From: JBMNHG01 sp045627705
GTDB taxonomy: Bacteria > Verrucomicrobiota > Kiritimatiellia > RFP12 > JBMNHG01
Reading direction: 5' to 3'
Length of the DNA: 15,230 nucleotides
NCBI GenBank assembly: GCA_045627705.1
Contig: JAZQOE010000110.1
Location: 1-15,230 of the forward strand
The notes beneath the pieces were generated by a model that saw only the letters and a list, made by a program, of their open reading frames with translations, did not search any database and had not been told where the DNA came from. Positions within the stretch are counted from its first letter, which is position 1. Each line of letters begins with the position of its first letter. Shown here in pieces: positions 1 through 5,817 of this stretch. A program made the position numbers and the translations under genes.

Positions 1-388
1 TTACTCGGTCGTAGCGCGCTCCATCCGCACCGCGCAAATGCGCTTCCATCGCCGTACTGTTCACGCCGCCGCGCATCCAGGCGTCTTCCTGCTCGTCGCT
101 CACAGGCCAGCCAGCGCTGAATGCCTCCTGCACACGCAGGAACTCATCGAGATTGCCGCGTGCATCGACGGGGAAGCGGATTGCGCGCAGGCCATCGACA
201 TCGACCTCGCCGGCTGGCGCGTCGTTTTCCCATGAGACGTGGCTCTTCGCGCATGTCGTCAGGAATGTAACGTCCAAGCCCGCGCCGCGCGCGAGCCGTG
301 CAACCTGCATCAACAGCGTTTCTGCGCCGCCGATTGCGCCGCCCACCGGCAGACGCGGGGAAACAAATGCTATCGATTTCATGCTCAT
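1..388 (-). CDS. Glycosyltransferase family 4-like, N-terminal part (cut by window edge)
   Basis: An open frame reads leftward from an ATG at 388 (a second ATG lies at 382) to base 2 without a stop, giving 129 residues. The N-terminus is a hydrophobic strand followed by a glycine-rich loop and helix (PRLPVGGAIGGAETLL, residues 11-26), then a second strand near residues 38-45. This is the usual donor-side N-terminal fold of GT4/GT-B enzymes, in which the GGAE element opens the acceptor domain. The role would be transfer of a sugar from a nucleotide donor to a glycan, lipid or surface polymer in the cytosol. The acceptor cannot be told because the donor-binding C-terminal domain lies outside the window. 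The Shine-Dalgarno is weak (GCGGAAACGGAC). The gene is divergent from the EIIA gene. Family assignment is moderately sure; substrate is unknown. Confidence 0.72.
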   Translation of the reverse strand, partial: MSMKSIAFVSPRLPVGGAIGGAETLLMQVARLARGAGLDVTFLTTCAKSHVSWENDAPAGEVDVDGLRAIRFPVDARGNLDEFLRVQEAFSAGWPVSDEQEDAWMRGGVNSTAMEAHLRGADGARYDRV

Positions 389-415
389 GTCCGTTTCCGC
401 AATCGTATCGTTTCC

Positions 416-450
416 TGCCATGACATGGCAATGCCAAACGCCTTGCCATG
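416..450. promoter_or_regulatory. Operator-like cluster of TGCCATG half-sites
   Basis: Bases 416-430 form a perfect 15-base palindrome: TGCCATG, a central A, then CATGGCA. A third TGCCATG lies at 444-450. The middle and right half-sites also form an 8-base inverted repeat (CATGGCAA at 424-431 and TTGCCATG at 443-450, 11 bases apart). The cluster sits in the divergent gap, 28 bases upstream of the glycosyltransferase start and about 70 bases before the likely EIIA promoter. A repressor or activator site is an inference from symmetry and position only. Confidence 0.35.
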
Positions 451-471
451 CTTAAAGGGACTATTTTTAAG
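449..471 (+). repeat. REP-like hairpin repeat, copy A (variant)
   Basis: TG is followed by CTTAAA (451-456), a loop of nine bases (GGGACTATT) and TTTAAG (466-471). It shares the TG leader, both 6-base stem arms and the GGGA loop start with the two copies at 3476-3500 and 14258-14282, but it lacks the internal CAGA and has two extra T residues. It lies on the opposite strand to those copies, in the gap between the glycosyltransferase and EIIA genes, just upstream of the EIIA promoter. Confidence 0.7.
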
Positions 472-486
472 TCGGTGCCAGCTTAT

Positions 487-516
487 TTGACCTTGTAGGT
501 GCGAATGTGATATCTT
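487..516 (+). promoter_or_regulatory. Probable sigma70-type promoter for the EIIA-CBS gene
   Basis: TTGACC (487-492, five of six matches to the -35 consensus) is followed after 18 bases by TATCTT (511-516, four of six matches to -10). The start of transcription would be near 523, about 42 bases before the ATG at 565. No other good candidate was seen in this gap. Consensus matching alone supports it. Confidence 0.45.
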
Positions 517-526
517 ATTCGGCAAT

Positions 527-551
527 TTTTCCGTTTTCTTGAAACGGGAAA
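527..551 (+). promoter_or_regulatory. Leader hairpin just upstream of the EIIA ribosome binding site
   Basis: TTTTCCGTTT (527-536) pairs with AAACGGGAAA (542-551) around the loop TCTTG: ten base pairs with a single G-T wobble. The hairpin ends only two bases before the Shine-Dalgarno AAGGAG (554-559). It would form in the 5' leader of the EIIA-permease mRNA and could affect ribosome access or mRNA stability. There is no T-run after it on the + strand, so it is not a normal terminator. Confidence 0.5.
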
Positions 552-564
552 TCAAGGAGTGTCT

Positions 565-1518
565 ATGTCGAAACCAGTTGAAAATGGTTCGTCGCGTACG
601 GGTGACGCATCGGATCTGGCATCGTTCTTCACAACGGATGACCTGATCTGCGGTACGCAGGCGAAGGACCGTGACGGTATCCTGCGCGAACTGCTCGACC
701 GCCTTGCCAAAAACCACGCCGAAGTAACCGATGTCGATGAGGCGATGCGTTTGATCCTCGAACGAGAGGAGGCGCATTCCACGGTGGTGGTCGAAGGTAT
801 CGCGATGCCGCATGCGCGTATCGATGGGATCGCACGTCCGTGCGTCGCCATCGGCACGTCGGCCGCCGGCATCGATTTCGACAAGTCCAGCGCGCCGGTG
901 AAAATCGTCGCGCTTGTCCTCACCCCCCGCTCGCAGCCCGCCATCTACCTGCAGATCGTGAAGGCCCTCGCTTCGGCGATGCGCGACAAGGATGCGATCC
1001 AGAACATTGTCTCATTCACCGATCCAGACAATCTGCGGCGCTTCATCCTTCGCGGCGAATTGCGTCTTCCCGACTACGTTTGCGCGGCGGATGTCATGCG
1101 CCGGCCAAAGGTCGTGCTTCGCGAGAACGACAGTCTCAAGACCGCGATTGACCGTTTCGTAAAGGGCGATATAACGCAGATTCCCGTTACAGACAAGGAT
1201 GGCGATCTCGTCGGCGTGGTGAGCGCCGACGCCCTCCTGCGCGTCTGCCTTCCAGAATACATGCTGTGGCTGGACGACCTTACGCCTATCCAGAACTTCG
1301 AGCCGTTTGCCCTCGTGCTCCACAACGAGCGCAATTCGTGGCTCAAGGACATCCTGGTCGCGGAAAACTTCGCGGCTGTCCAGCTCGATGCCCCGGCAAT
1401 CTCAATTGCCGCTGAATTCAGTCGCAAGAATGCAGACACCTGCTATGTGCTCGACGGCCAGAAACTCGCCGGCGAAGTCACCCTCCAGCAGTTCCTCGCA
1501 AAAATCTTCAGGGATTGA
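565..1518 (+). CDS. PTS EIIA-type (fructose/Ntr) domain protein with C-terminal CBS domains
   Basis: A 317-residue protein with two regulatory parts. Residues about 20-160 are a type-2 EIIA domain (mannitol/fructose/PtsN class); the phospho-acceptor histidine is His83 in GIAMPHARI, the family signature. Residues about 171-230 form a CBS domain (YVCAADVMRRPKVVL through QIPVTDKDGDLVGVV), and a weaker second CBS-like unit covers about 240-317. CBS pairs usually bind adenine nucleotides. No EIIB or EIIC domain is present, so sugar uptake is unlikely; a sensor or regulator is the better reading. I start at ATG 565 because AAGGAG (554-559) is five bases upstream; a GTG at 559 overlaps that site. 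The stop is five bases before the permease start, so the two genes are probably one transcript and the protein may regulate the permease. The domain call is firm; the target is an inference. Confidence 0.88.
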   Translation: MSKPVENGSSRTGDASDLASFFTTDDLICGTQAKDRDGILRELLDRLAKNHAEVTDVDEAMRLILEREEAHSTVVVEGIAMPHARIDGIARPCVAIGTSAAGIDFDKSSAPVKIVALVLTPRSQPAIYLQIVKALASAMRDKDAIQNIVSFTDPDNLRRFILRGELRLPDYVCAADVMRRPKVVLRENDSLKTAIDRFVKGDITQIPVTDKDGDLVGVVSADALLRVCLPEYMLWLDDLTPIQNFEPFALVLHNERNSWLKDILVAENFAAVQLDAPAISIAAEFSRKNADTCYVLDGQKLAGEVTLQQFLAKIFRD

Positions 1519-1523
1519 TAGCA

Positions 1524-3005
1524 ATGAGCAACGAAAATTCACGCGGCGCCACAGTCGGCACGATCGCCAAGGTCGCCTGCATCGGCATTATTCCGGCAAT
1601 CATCTCGTTCCTCGCATTCAAGGGCGGCATAGTCCAGGATACTGTCCAGATTACTTCGCTTTCGGTCTTTCTGGCCGTAATCTGCACGACGCTGTTCTTC
1701 TGGAACTACCGCCTCGCGGCCGCCTTCCTCGGCATCGCCGCCATGATCTCGATGCATGTCTTTACGCTCAAGGACATGCTCGGCCATACCGATCTGGACA
1801 TCATCCTGTTCCTCGTGGGCATGATGACGATCGTTGGCGCTTTGAAGGACCTTGGCCTATTTACATGGCTGATCCAGGCCGTAATCGGACAGAAGCGCAT
1901 GAATGGCTGGATCTTCACGGGCATCGTGTGCATTCTTTCGGGCGTGCTGGCGAGCGTGGTCGATGAAGTGACGTCGATCGTCGTTATGCTCGCGCTCGTC
2001 TTCCAAGTGTGCGACACCCTGAAGATCAAGAGCTCGCCGTTCGTGATGATTTCCGTGATGGCCACGAACATCGGTTCAAGCGCGACGATGCTCGGCAATC
2101 CCGTTGGCATCTTCATCGGCAGCCGCGCAGGCTTCACCTTCGGCTACTTCCTCAACCACGCCACGCCAATCGCGCTTGCTTCGCTCGTAGTGGTGACGCT
2201 CGTCCTGATGCTCTGGTACCGCAAGGACATCCGCCTGATGTCGCAGCGCATGGCCGAACACCGCGAGGCGAACCAGGGACTGGCTCCGCTCTTCCCGATT
2301 CCCTACAAGCGCGGCCTGGCGATTCTCCTTGGCACGGTCGTGATCATCGCCTTCCACCACCAGATCGAAGGCCTCCTCGGCCTTTCGGGCGAAGAGAACC
2401 ACAATGCCTTCCTAATCCTCACGCCGCTCATCATTGCGGGTCTCCTGATGATCTACCGTCCAAAGCGCGCGCAGCACTACATCGAACGCGAGGTCGAATG
2501 GTGGACGCTCGTATTCTTCATGATGCTCTTCGCAATCGCCGGCTCGCTCTCCACAACGGGCATCACCGCCAACCTTGCCGACATCCTCCAGAAGTCCGTC
2601 CACGGCGGCGCGAAGGCGCTTGCGCCATTCGTTATCTTCGCTTCTGCGATCGGCAGCGCATTCGTCGATAACATCGTCTTCGTGGCCGCGGGTTCCCCGG
2701 TAATCAAGTCGATGATCGAAAGCAGCGGTTCTAGTTATGAAATCCTCTGGTGGGCATTGCTCTTCGGCGCATGCTTCGGCGGCAACATCACTGCGATTGG
2801 CTCAACGGCCAACATTGTCGCCCTCGGCATGATGGAGAAGCGCTACCATATCCAGATCGTCTTCGTCGAATGGCTCAAGATCGGCGCGATTGTCGGCCTT
2901 GTCTCCTGCCTCGTCGCCTGGGGTTGCCTCCAGATGATGCCGCTTCCAAGCGAAGATTCCGGCGCGACCATGCCCACGCCCGTCGGAGTGTCGGATGTCA
3001 ATTAG
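1524..3005 (+). CDS. ArsB/NhaD (ion transporter) superfamily permease, putative Na+/H+ antiporter
   Basis: A 493-residue very hydrophobic protein with roughly 11-13 membrane segments in the inner membrane. It shows the inverted-repeat design of the ion transporter superfamily. The first half has VDEVTS (146-151) and TNIGSSATMLGNP (181-193). The second half has the matching AFVDNIVFVAAGSP (379-392) and GGNITAIGSTANIVA (419-433). These helix-break motifs carry the ion or anion site in ArsB, NhaD, P-protein and CitM relatives. The substrate cannot be fixed from sequence: Na+/H+ exchange is favoured by general family annotation, while arsenite export is less likely because no ars genes are near. 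ATG 1524 is chosen with AGGGA nine bases upstream; a TTG at 1515 overlapping the previous stop is possible. The upstream EIIA-CBS gene is a likely regulator. Confidence 0.82.
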   Translation: MSNENSRGATVGTIAKVACIGIIPAIISFLAFKGGIVQDTVQITSLSVFLAVICTTLFFWNYRLAAAFLGIAAMISMHVFTLKDMLGHTDLDIILFLVGMMTIVGALKDLGLFTWLIQAVIGQKRMNGWIFTGIVCILSGVLASVVDEVTSIVVMLALVFQVCDTLKIKSSPFVMISVMATNIGSSATMLGNPVGIFIGSRAGFTFGYFLNHATPIALASLVVVTLVLMLWYRKDIRLMSQRMAEHREANQGLAPLFPIPYKRGLAILLGTVVIIAFHHQIEGLLGLSGEENHNAFLILTPLIIAGLLMIYRPKRAQHYIEREVEWWTLVFFMMLFAIAGSLSTTGITANLADILQKSVHGGAKALAPFVIFASAIGSAFVDNIVFVAAGSPVIKSMIESSGSSYEILWWALLFGACFGGNITAIGSTANIVALGMMEKRYHIQIVFVEWLKIGAIVGLVSCLVAWGCLQMMPLPSEDSGATMPTPVGVSDVN

Positions 3006-3024
3006 AGAAAACTCGAAATTCCAT

Positions 3025-3054
3025 TTGACACGCATTGGTCGTTTAGAGTAAACT
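3025..3054 (+). promoter_or_regulatory. Promoter for tRNA-Glu and the small basic protein
   Basis: A perfect -35 box TTGACA (3025-3030) is followed after 18 bases by TAAACT (3049-3054, four of six matches to -10). Transcription would start near 3061, some 13 bases before the mature tRNA end at 3074. It lies in the short gap after the permease stop codon. Confidence 0.7.
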
Positions 3055-3073
3055 GTCACCTCGTTTTCACCGC

Positions 3074-3148
3074 GCCCCCCTCGTCTATCGGCTAGGACAT
3101 CAGGTTCTCATCCTGGAAAGAAGGGTTCGATTCCCTTGGGGGGTGCCA
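3074..3148 (+). tRNA. tRNA-Glu (anticodon CTC)
   Basis: A full cloverleaf can be drawn. The acceptor stem GCCCCCC (3074-3080) pairs with GGGGGGT (3138-3144) with a terminal G-U pair. The D arm is GTCT/GGAC. The anticodon arm TCAGG/CCTGG has the loop TTCTCAT, giving CTC at positions 34-36, which reads the Glu codon GAG. The T arm is AAGGG/CCCTT with loop TTCGATT. The discriminator G is followed by a genome-encoded CCA ending at 3148. A strong promoter lies just upstream and a small-protein gene begins 25 bases after the CCA. Confidence 0.97.
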
Positions 3149-3173
3149 TTCAGCAGGTTTTACGGAGCATATC

Positions 3174-3365
3174 ATGGGAACAGGCCGTACACTCAATAAA
3201 GCCCCTCGCACACGTCCAATCAAGAGCGAGAGCGAACGCGCCCGCCGCGTCAAGACACAGAAGAAGCGTTTGGTCGCCCTCGGCGCCGATGCCGCTGTGG
3301 TCGAGAAGATGAACAACAAGCAGATTCGCGACGCTCTCAAGCGCCCCGCCAAGATCAAGGCATAA
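3174..3365 (+). CDS. Small, highly basic protein of unknown function
   Basis: A 63-residue protein with 19 Lys/Arg and only 5 Asp/Glu, no hydrophobic segment and no cysteine. The first third (GTGRTLNKAPRTRPIKSESE) looks disordered; the rest (RARRVKTQKKRL, then VVEKMNNKQIRDALKRP) looks like two helices. This composition fits binding to RNA, the ribosome or DNA. PVC bacteria are known to carry a signature small basic protein of about this size with a suspected rRNA role. I cannot confirm that this is a member, and it does not match the pattern I recall for it. GGAG (3164-3167) lies six bases before the ATG. The gene begins 25 bases after tRNA-Glu with no promoter seen between them and ends 29 bases before a strong terminator, so it is probably made from the same transcript as the tRNA. 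Confidence 0.8.
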   Translation: MGTGRTLNKAPRTRPIKSESERARRVKTQKKRLVALGADAAVVEKMNNKQIRDALKRPAKIKA

Positions 3366-3394
3366 GTTTCTTTTTAGCATTTCTCCTTTCAAAT

Positions 3395-3429
3395 GGCGCA
3401 CCGCAAAATCGCGGTGCGCCGTTTTTTTT
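3395..3429 (+). terminator. Rho-independent terminator of the tRNA-Glu/small protein unit
   Basis: GGCGCACCGC (3395-3404) pairs perfectly with GCGGTGCGCC (3411-3420) around the loop AAAATC, followed by G and eight T (3421-3429). A 10-base-pair GC-rich stem with a T-run is a classic terminator. It lies 29 bases after the small-protein stop. Confidence 0.93.
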
Positions 3430-3475
3430 AGTCTTGAGGCATGGACTTACTGAGACTAATAAGATTGTCCAGATT

Positions 3476-3500
3476 CTTAAATAGTCTGTCCCTTTAAGCA
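3476..3500 (-). repeat. REP-like hairpin repeat, copy B
   Basis: This 25-base copy is identical to the one at 14258-14282. Read on the - strand it is TG, then CTTAAA, an 11-base loop (GGGACAGACTA) and TTTAAG. It lies in the convergent gap between the small-protein terminator and the fusA terminator. The 8-mer AAATAGTC occurs inside it (3479-3486) and again at 3500-3507, so part of the element may be duplicated. Confidence 0.85.
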
Positions 3501-3507
3501 AATAGTC

Positions 3508-3552
3508 CTAGAGGGGCTAGTGGCGCTAGTTGTTCTAGTGAAGCTAGTTAGG
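3508..3552. repeat. 9-bp CTAG tandem array (five units, sixth degenerate)
   Basis: CTAG occurs at 3508, 3517, 3526, 3535 and 3544, exactly nine bases apart each time. The following unit at 3553 starts with CTGG, a decayed copy. The five bases after each CTAG vary (AGGGG, TGGCG, TTGTT, TGAAG, TTAGG), so only the tetramer and the period are kept. The array directly follows the hairpin repeat copy B. It is not coding and is too short and irregular to be a CRISPR array. Confidence 0.8.
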
Positions 3553-3566
3553 CTGGAGAAAATTAT

Positions 3567-3610
3567 AAAAAAACGGTGCGCCGCGGAAATTCGCGGCGCG
3601 CCGTTTTTTT
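3567..3610. terminator. Bidirectional terminator, serving fusA on the - strand
   Basis: AACGGTGCGCCGCG (3572-3585) pairs with CGCGGCGCGCCGTT (3592-3605) around the loop GAAATT: 14 base pairs with one G-T wobble. Seven A (3567-3573) precede it and seven T (3604-3610) follow it, so each strand has its own T-run. It lies 20 bases past the fusA stop and backs up the + strand terminator at 3395-3429. Its left arm shares the 10-mer CGGTGCGCCG with that terminator. Confidence 0.92.
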
Positions 3611-3629
3611 AGCCATTTGGGAATCAAGA

Positions 3630-5711
3630 TCAGTGGATCTTGTTTTCCTTCCGGCGCTTCTCGATGATCTGCTCGGTCAGCTCGTAAGGCACGGCCTCGT
3701 AGCGGGAGAAGATCATGGTGAAGGCGCCACGGCCCTGCGTGACGGTGCGGATGGCGTTGGAGTAGCCGAACATCTCGGAGAGCGGAACGAAGCCATTCAC
3801 GATCTTGCCGCCGTTCTTGTCTTCCATGCCTTCGATACGGCCGCGGCGCTGGCAGATGGAGCCGGTGGCGGCGCCCATGAAGTCTTCCGGGACCGTGACC
3901 TCGACGGACATGACAGGCTCGATGAGCTGCGGGTTGCCCTTCATGAAGAGCTCGCGGAAGCAGACGCGCGCACACTCGGTGAACGCGAATTCGCTGGAGT
4001 CAACTTCGTGGTAGGAACCATCGGTCACGGTGACCTTGACATCGACCACAGGGTAGCCTGCGTATGGGCCAGCCGCCATCGCCTTGATGACGCCCTTTTC
4101 GACCGCGGGGATGTACTCGGCGGGAATCGTGCCGCCGTGGACATCGTTGACGAACGTGAAGCCGCGGCCAGCCTCCTGAGGCTCGACGCGCAGGCAGACA
4201 TGGGCGTACTGGCCACGGCCACCGGACTGCTTGACATGTTTGTACTGGCCATCGACGGCGGTGGTGATCGCCTCGCGGTAGGCGACTTCGGGGCGGCCGA
4301 CCGTGCAATCGACGCCGAACTCGCGCTTCAGACGGTCCACGATGATCTCAAGGTGGAGCTCGCCCATGCCGGCGATGACAGTTTCCTGCGTCTCGGCATC
4401 ATAGGTAACCACGAATGTCGGGTCTTCGGCGGCGAGGGCATGGAGGGCGTTGCCCAGCTTCTCGTTTTCGTTGCGGTTGGCGGCGGCGACCGCGACGGAA
4501 ATCACGGGCGGCGGGAACTCGATCGCCTCGAGAACCATCGGGTGCTCGGGGTCGCAGAGGGTGTCGCCAGTGCGCGTCTTCGAGAGACCGACAACGGCCA
4601 CGATATCGCCGGTGTGAGCCTCTTCGATCGCCTCCTGATGGTTCGCGTGCATGCGGAATAGACGACCGATACGGCCATCGACACCGAGCGTGGAGTTGCG
4701 GATCGTGGAGCCGACCTTCAGCGTGCCGGAGTAGATTCGGACGAAGATGATGCGGCCCATGTGCTTGTCGGTGACAATCTTGAACGCCAGCGCGGTCATG
4801 GGCTGGTCGTCATCCGGGGTGCGCTCCTCGGTGCCATCGGCCTGGGCGACAGAGCCAACGTCGATCGGGGAGGGAAGGAAGCGGGTGACACCATCGAGAA
4901 GCGGCTGGACGCCCTTGTTGCGGAAGGATGTACCGCAGTAGGCAGGGACGAGGGAGCGGCTGATGCAGCCCTTGCGAATGCCGGCGATGATCTCATCGTT
5001 GGTCAGCTCACCCTTTTCGAAATAGGTGTTCATGAGATCTTCGCTCTGCTCGGCCGCCTTCTCCATCATGTTGTGGCGGTACTCGTTGCAGATATCGACG
5101 AGGTCGGCGGGAATCTCCTTCTCGATGATCTTCGTGCCGCGGGATTCCTCGTCGAAATAGAGCGCCTTCATCGTGAGCAGGTCAACGACGCCCTCGAAGG
5201 TGTCGGACTTGCCGATCGGATAGACCATCGGGACGGGGTTGCCGCCGAGGGTGTTGCGGATCGAATCGAGAACGCCCGTGAAGTTGGCGCCGATACGGTC
5301 CATCTTGTTGATGAAGCACAGTTTCGGAACGTGATACTTTTCGCTCTGGCGCCAGACCTGCTCGGTCTGGGGCTGGACGCCGCCGACCGCGCAGAAGAGC
5401 GCGACAGCGCCGTCGAGCACGCGGAGGGAGCGTTCGACTTCGGCCGTGAAGTCAACGTGGCCGGGGGTATCGATCAGGCTCAGCTGGTAGCCCTTCCACT
5501 GGACGACCGTCGCCGCGGAAGTAATGGTGATGCCGCGTTCCTGTTCCTGGACCATATAGTCCATGGTGGCGGCGCCGTCATGGACTTCGCCGATCTTGTA
5601 GTTGCGACCGCAGTAGTAGAGGATGCGCTCGCTTGTGGTGGTCTTGCCTGCGTCGATGTGGGCCATGATGCCGATGTTGCGGACATGGTCCAATGGGATT
5701 GTTCTGGCCAT
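3630..5711 (-). CDS. fusA: Translation elongation factor G
   Basis: A 693-residue GTPase of normal EF-G length that moves tRNAs and mRNA through the ribosome after peptide bond formation. The G domain has the P-loop AHIDAGKT (17-24), switch I GITIT (60-64), DTPGH with the catalytic His (81-85) and NKMD (135-138). Domain II follows from about 290 (the beta-barrel VGSTIRNS region), domain III includes MGELHLEI, and domain IV carries the conserved QSGGRGQYAHV. The start is ATG 5711 with AGGAG nine bases upstream. It lies 106 bases downstream of cysA and ends in a strong terminator. No rpsL, rpsG or tuf gene lies beside it, so it is separate from the usual str operon, or is a second copy. The organelle-like or stress-type EF-G variants cannot be excluded without alignment, but all core motifs are intact. 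Confidence 0.97.
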   Translation of the reverse strand: MARTIPLDHVRNIGIMAHIDAGKTTTSERILYYCGRNYKIGEVHDGAATMDYMVQEQERGITITSAATVVQWKGYQLSLIDTPGHVDFTAEVERSLRVLDGAVALFCAVGGVQPQTEQVWRQSEKYHVPKLCFINKMDRIGANFTGVLDSIRNTLGGNPVPMVYPIGKSDTFEGVVDLLTMKALYFDEESRGTKIIEKEIPADLVDICNEYRHNMMEKAAEQSEDLMNTYFEKGELTNDEIIAGIRKGCISRSLVPAYCGTSFRNKGVQPLLDGVTRFLPSPIDVGSVAQADGTEERTPDDDQPMTALAFKIVTDKHMGRIIFVRIYSGTLKVGSTIRNSTLGVDGRIGRLFRMHANHQEAIEEAHTGDIVAVVGLSKTRTGDTLCDPEHPMVLEAIEFPPPVISVAVAAANRNENEKLGNALHALAAEDPTFVVTYDAETQETVIAGMGELHLEIIVDRLKREFGVDCTVGRPEVAYREAITTAVDGQYKHVKQSGGRGQYAHVCLRVEPQEAGRGFTFVNDVHGGTIPAEYIPAVEKGVIKAMAAGPYAGYPVVDVKVTVTDGSYHEVDSSEFAFTECARVCFRELFMKGNPQLIEPVMSVEVTVPEDFMGAATGSICQRRGRIEGMEDKNGGKIVNGFVPLSEMFGYSNAIRTVTQGRGAFTMIFSRYEAVPYELTEQIIEKRRKENKIH

Positions 5712-5743
5712 TTCGTGTTTCTCCTGGAAAGGTAAAGTGAAAA

Positions 5744-5772
5744 AGGATACTGATTTGAAATCGGGAAATCAA
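5744..5772 (-). promoter_or_regulatory. Possible promoter for fusA
   Basis: On the - strand TTGATT (5772-5767, four of six to -35) lies 17 bases before TATCCT (5749-5744, four of six to -10), about 33 bases ahead of the fusA ATG. The 106-base gap after cysA shows no clear terminator, so fusA may also receive read-through. Confidence 0.35.
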
Positions 5773-5817
5773 GTGGCAAATCTAGCGATTCCATGGCTTA
5801 CCACGGGGACTGGAAAG

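Noticed and set aside
144..490. Several short overlapping open frames on both strands at the left edge
   Set aside because: They conflict with the glycosyltransferase frame, which has a clear GT4-type N-terminus and runs off the edge.
1524..3005. Arsenite efflux pump ArsB
   Set aside because: The superfamily fits, but there is no ArsR, ArsC or ArsA nearby and the EIIA-CBS neighbour points to ion homeostasis instead.
3508..3552. CRISPR array
   Set aside because: The unit is nine bases with only four conserved; no repeats of 24-40 bases, no spacers and no cas genes.
3576..5735. Two long + strand open frames (361 and 324 codons) opposite fusA
   Set aside because: They are mirror images of the conserved EF-G gene; their Asp/Val/Gly-rich composition reflects reverse reading of fusA codons.
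5712..5817. Terminator after cysA
   Set aside because: Only short imperfect palindromes (around CCATGG) are present, with no stable stem followed by a T-run on the - strand.
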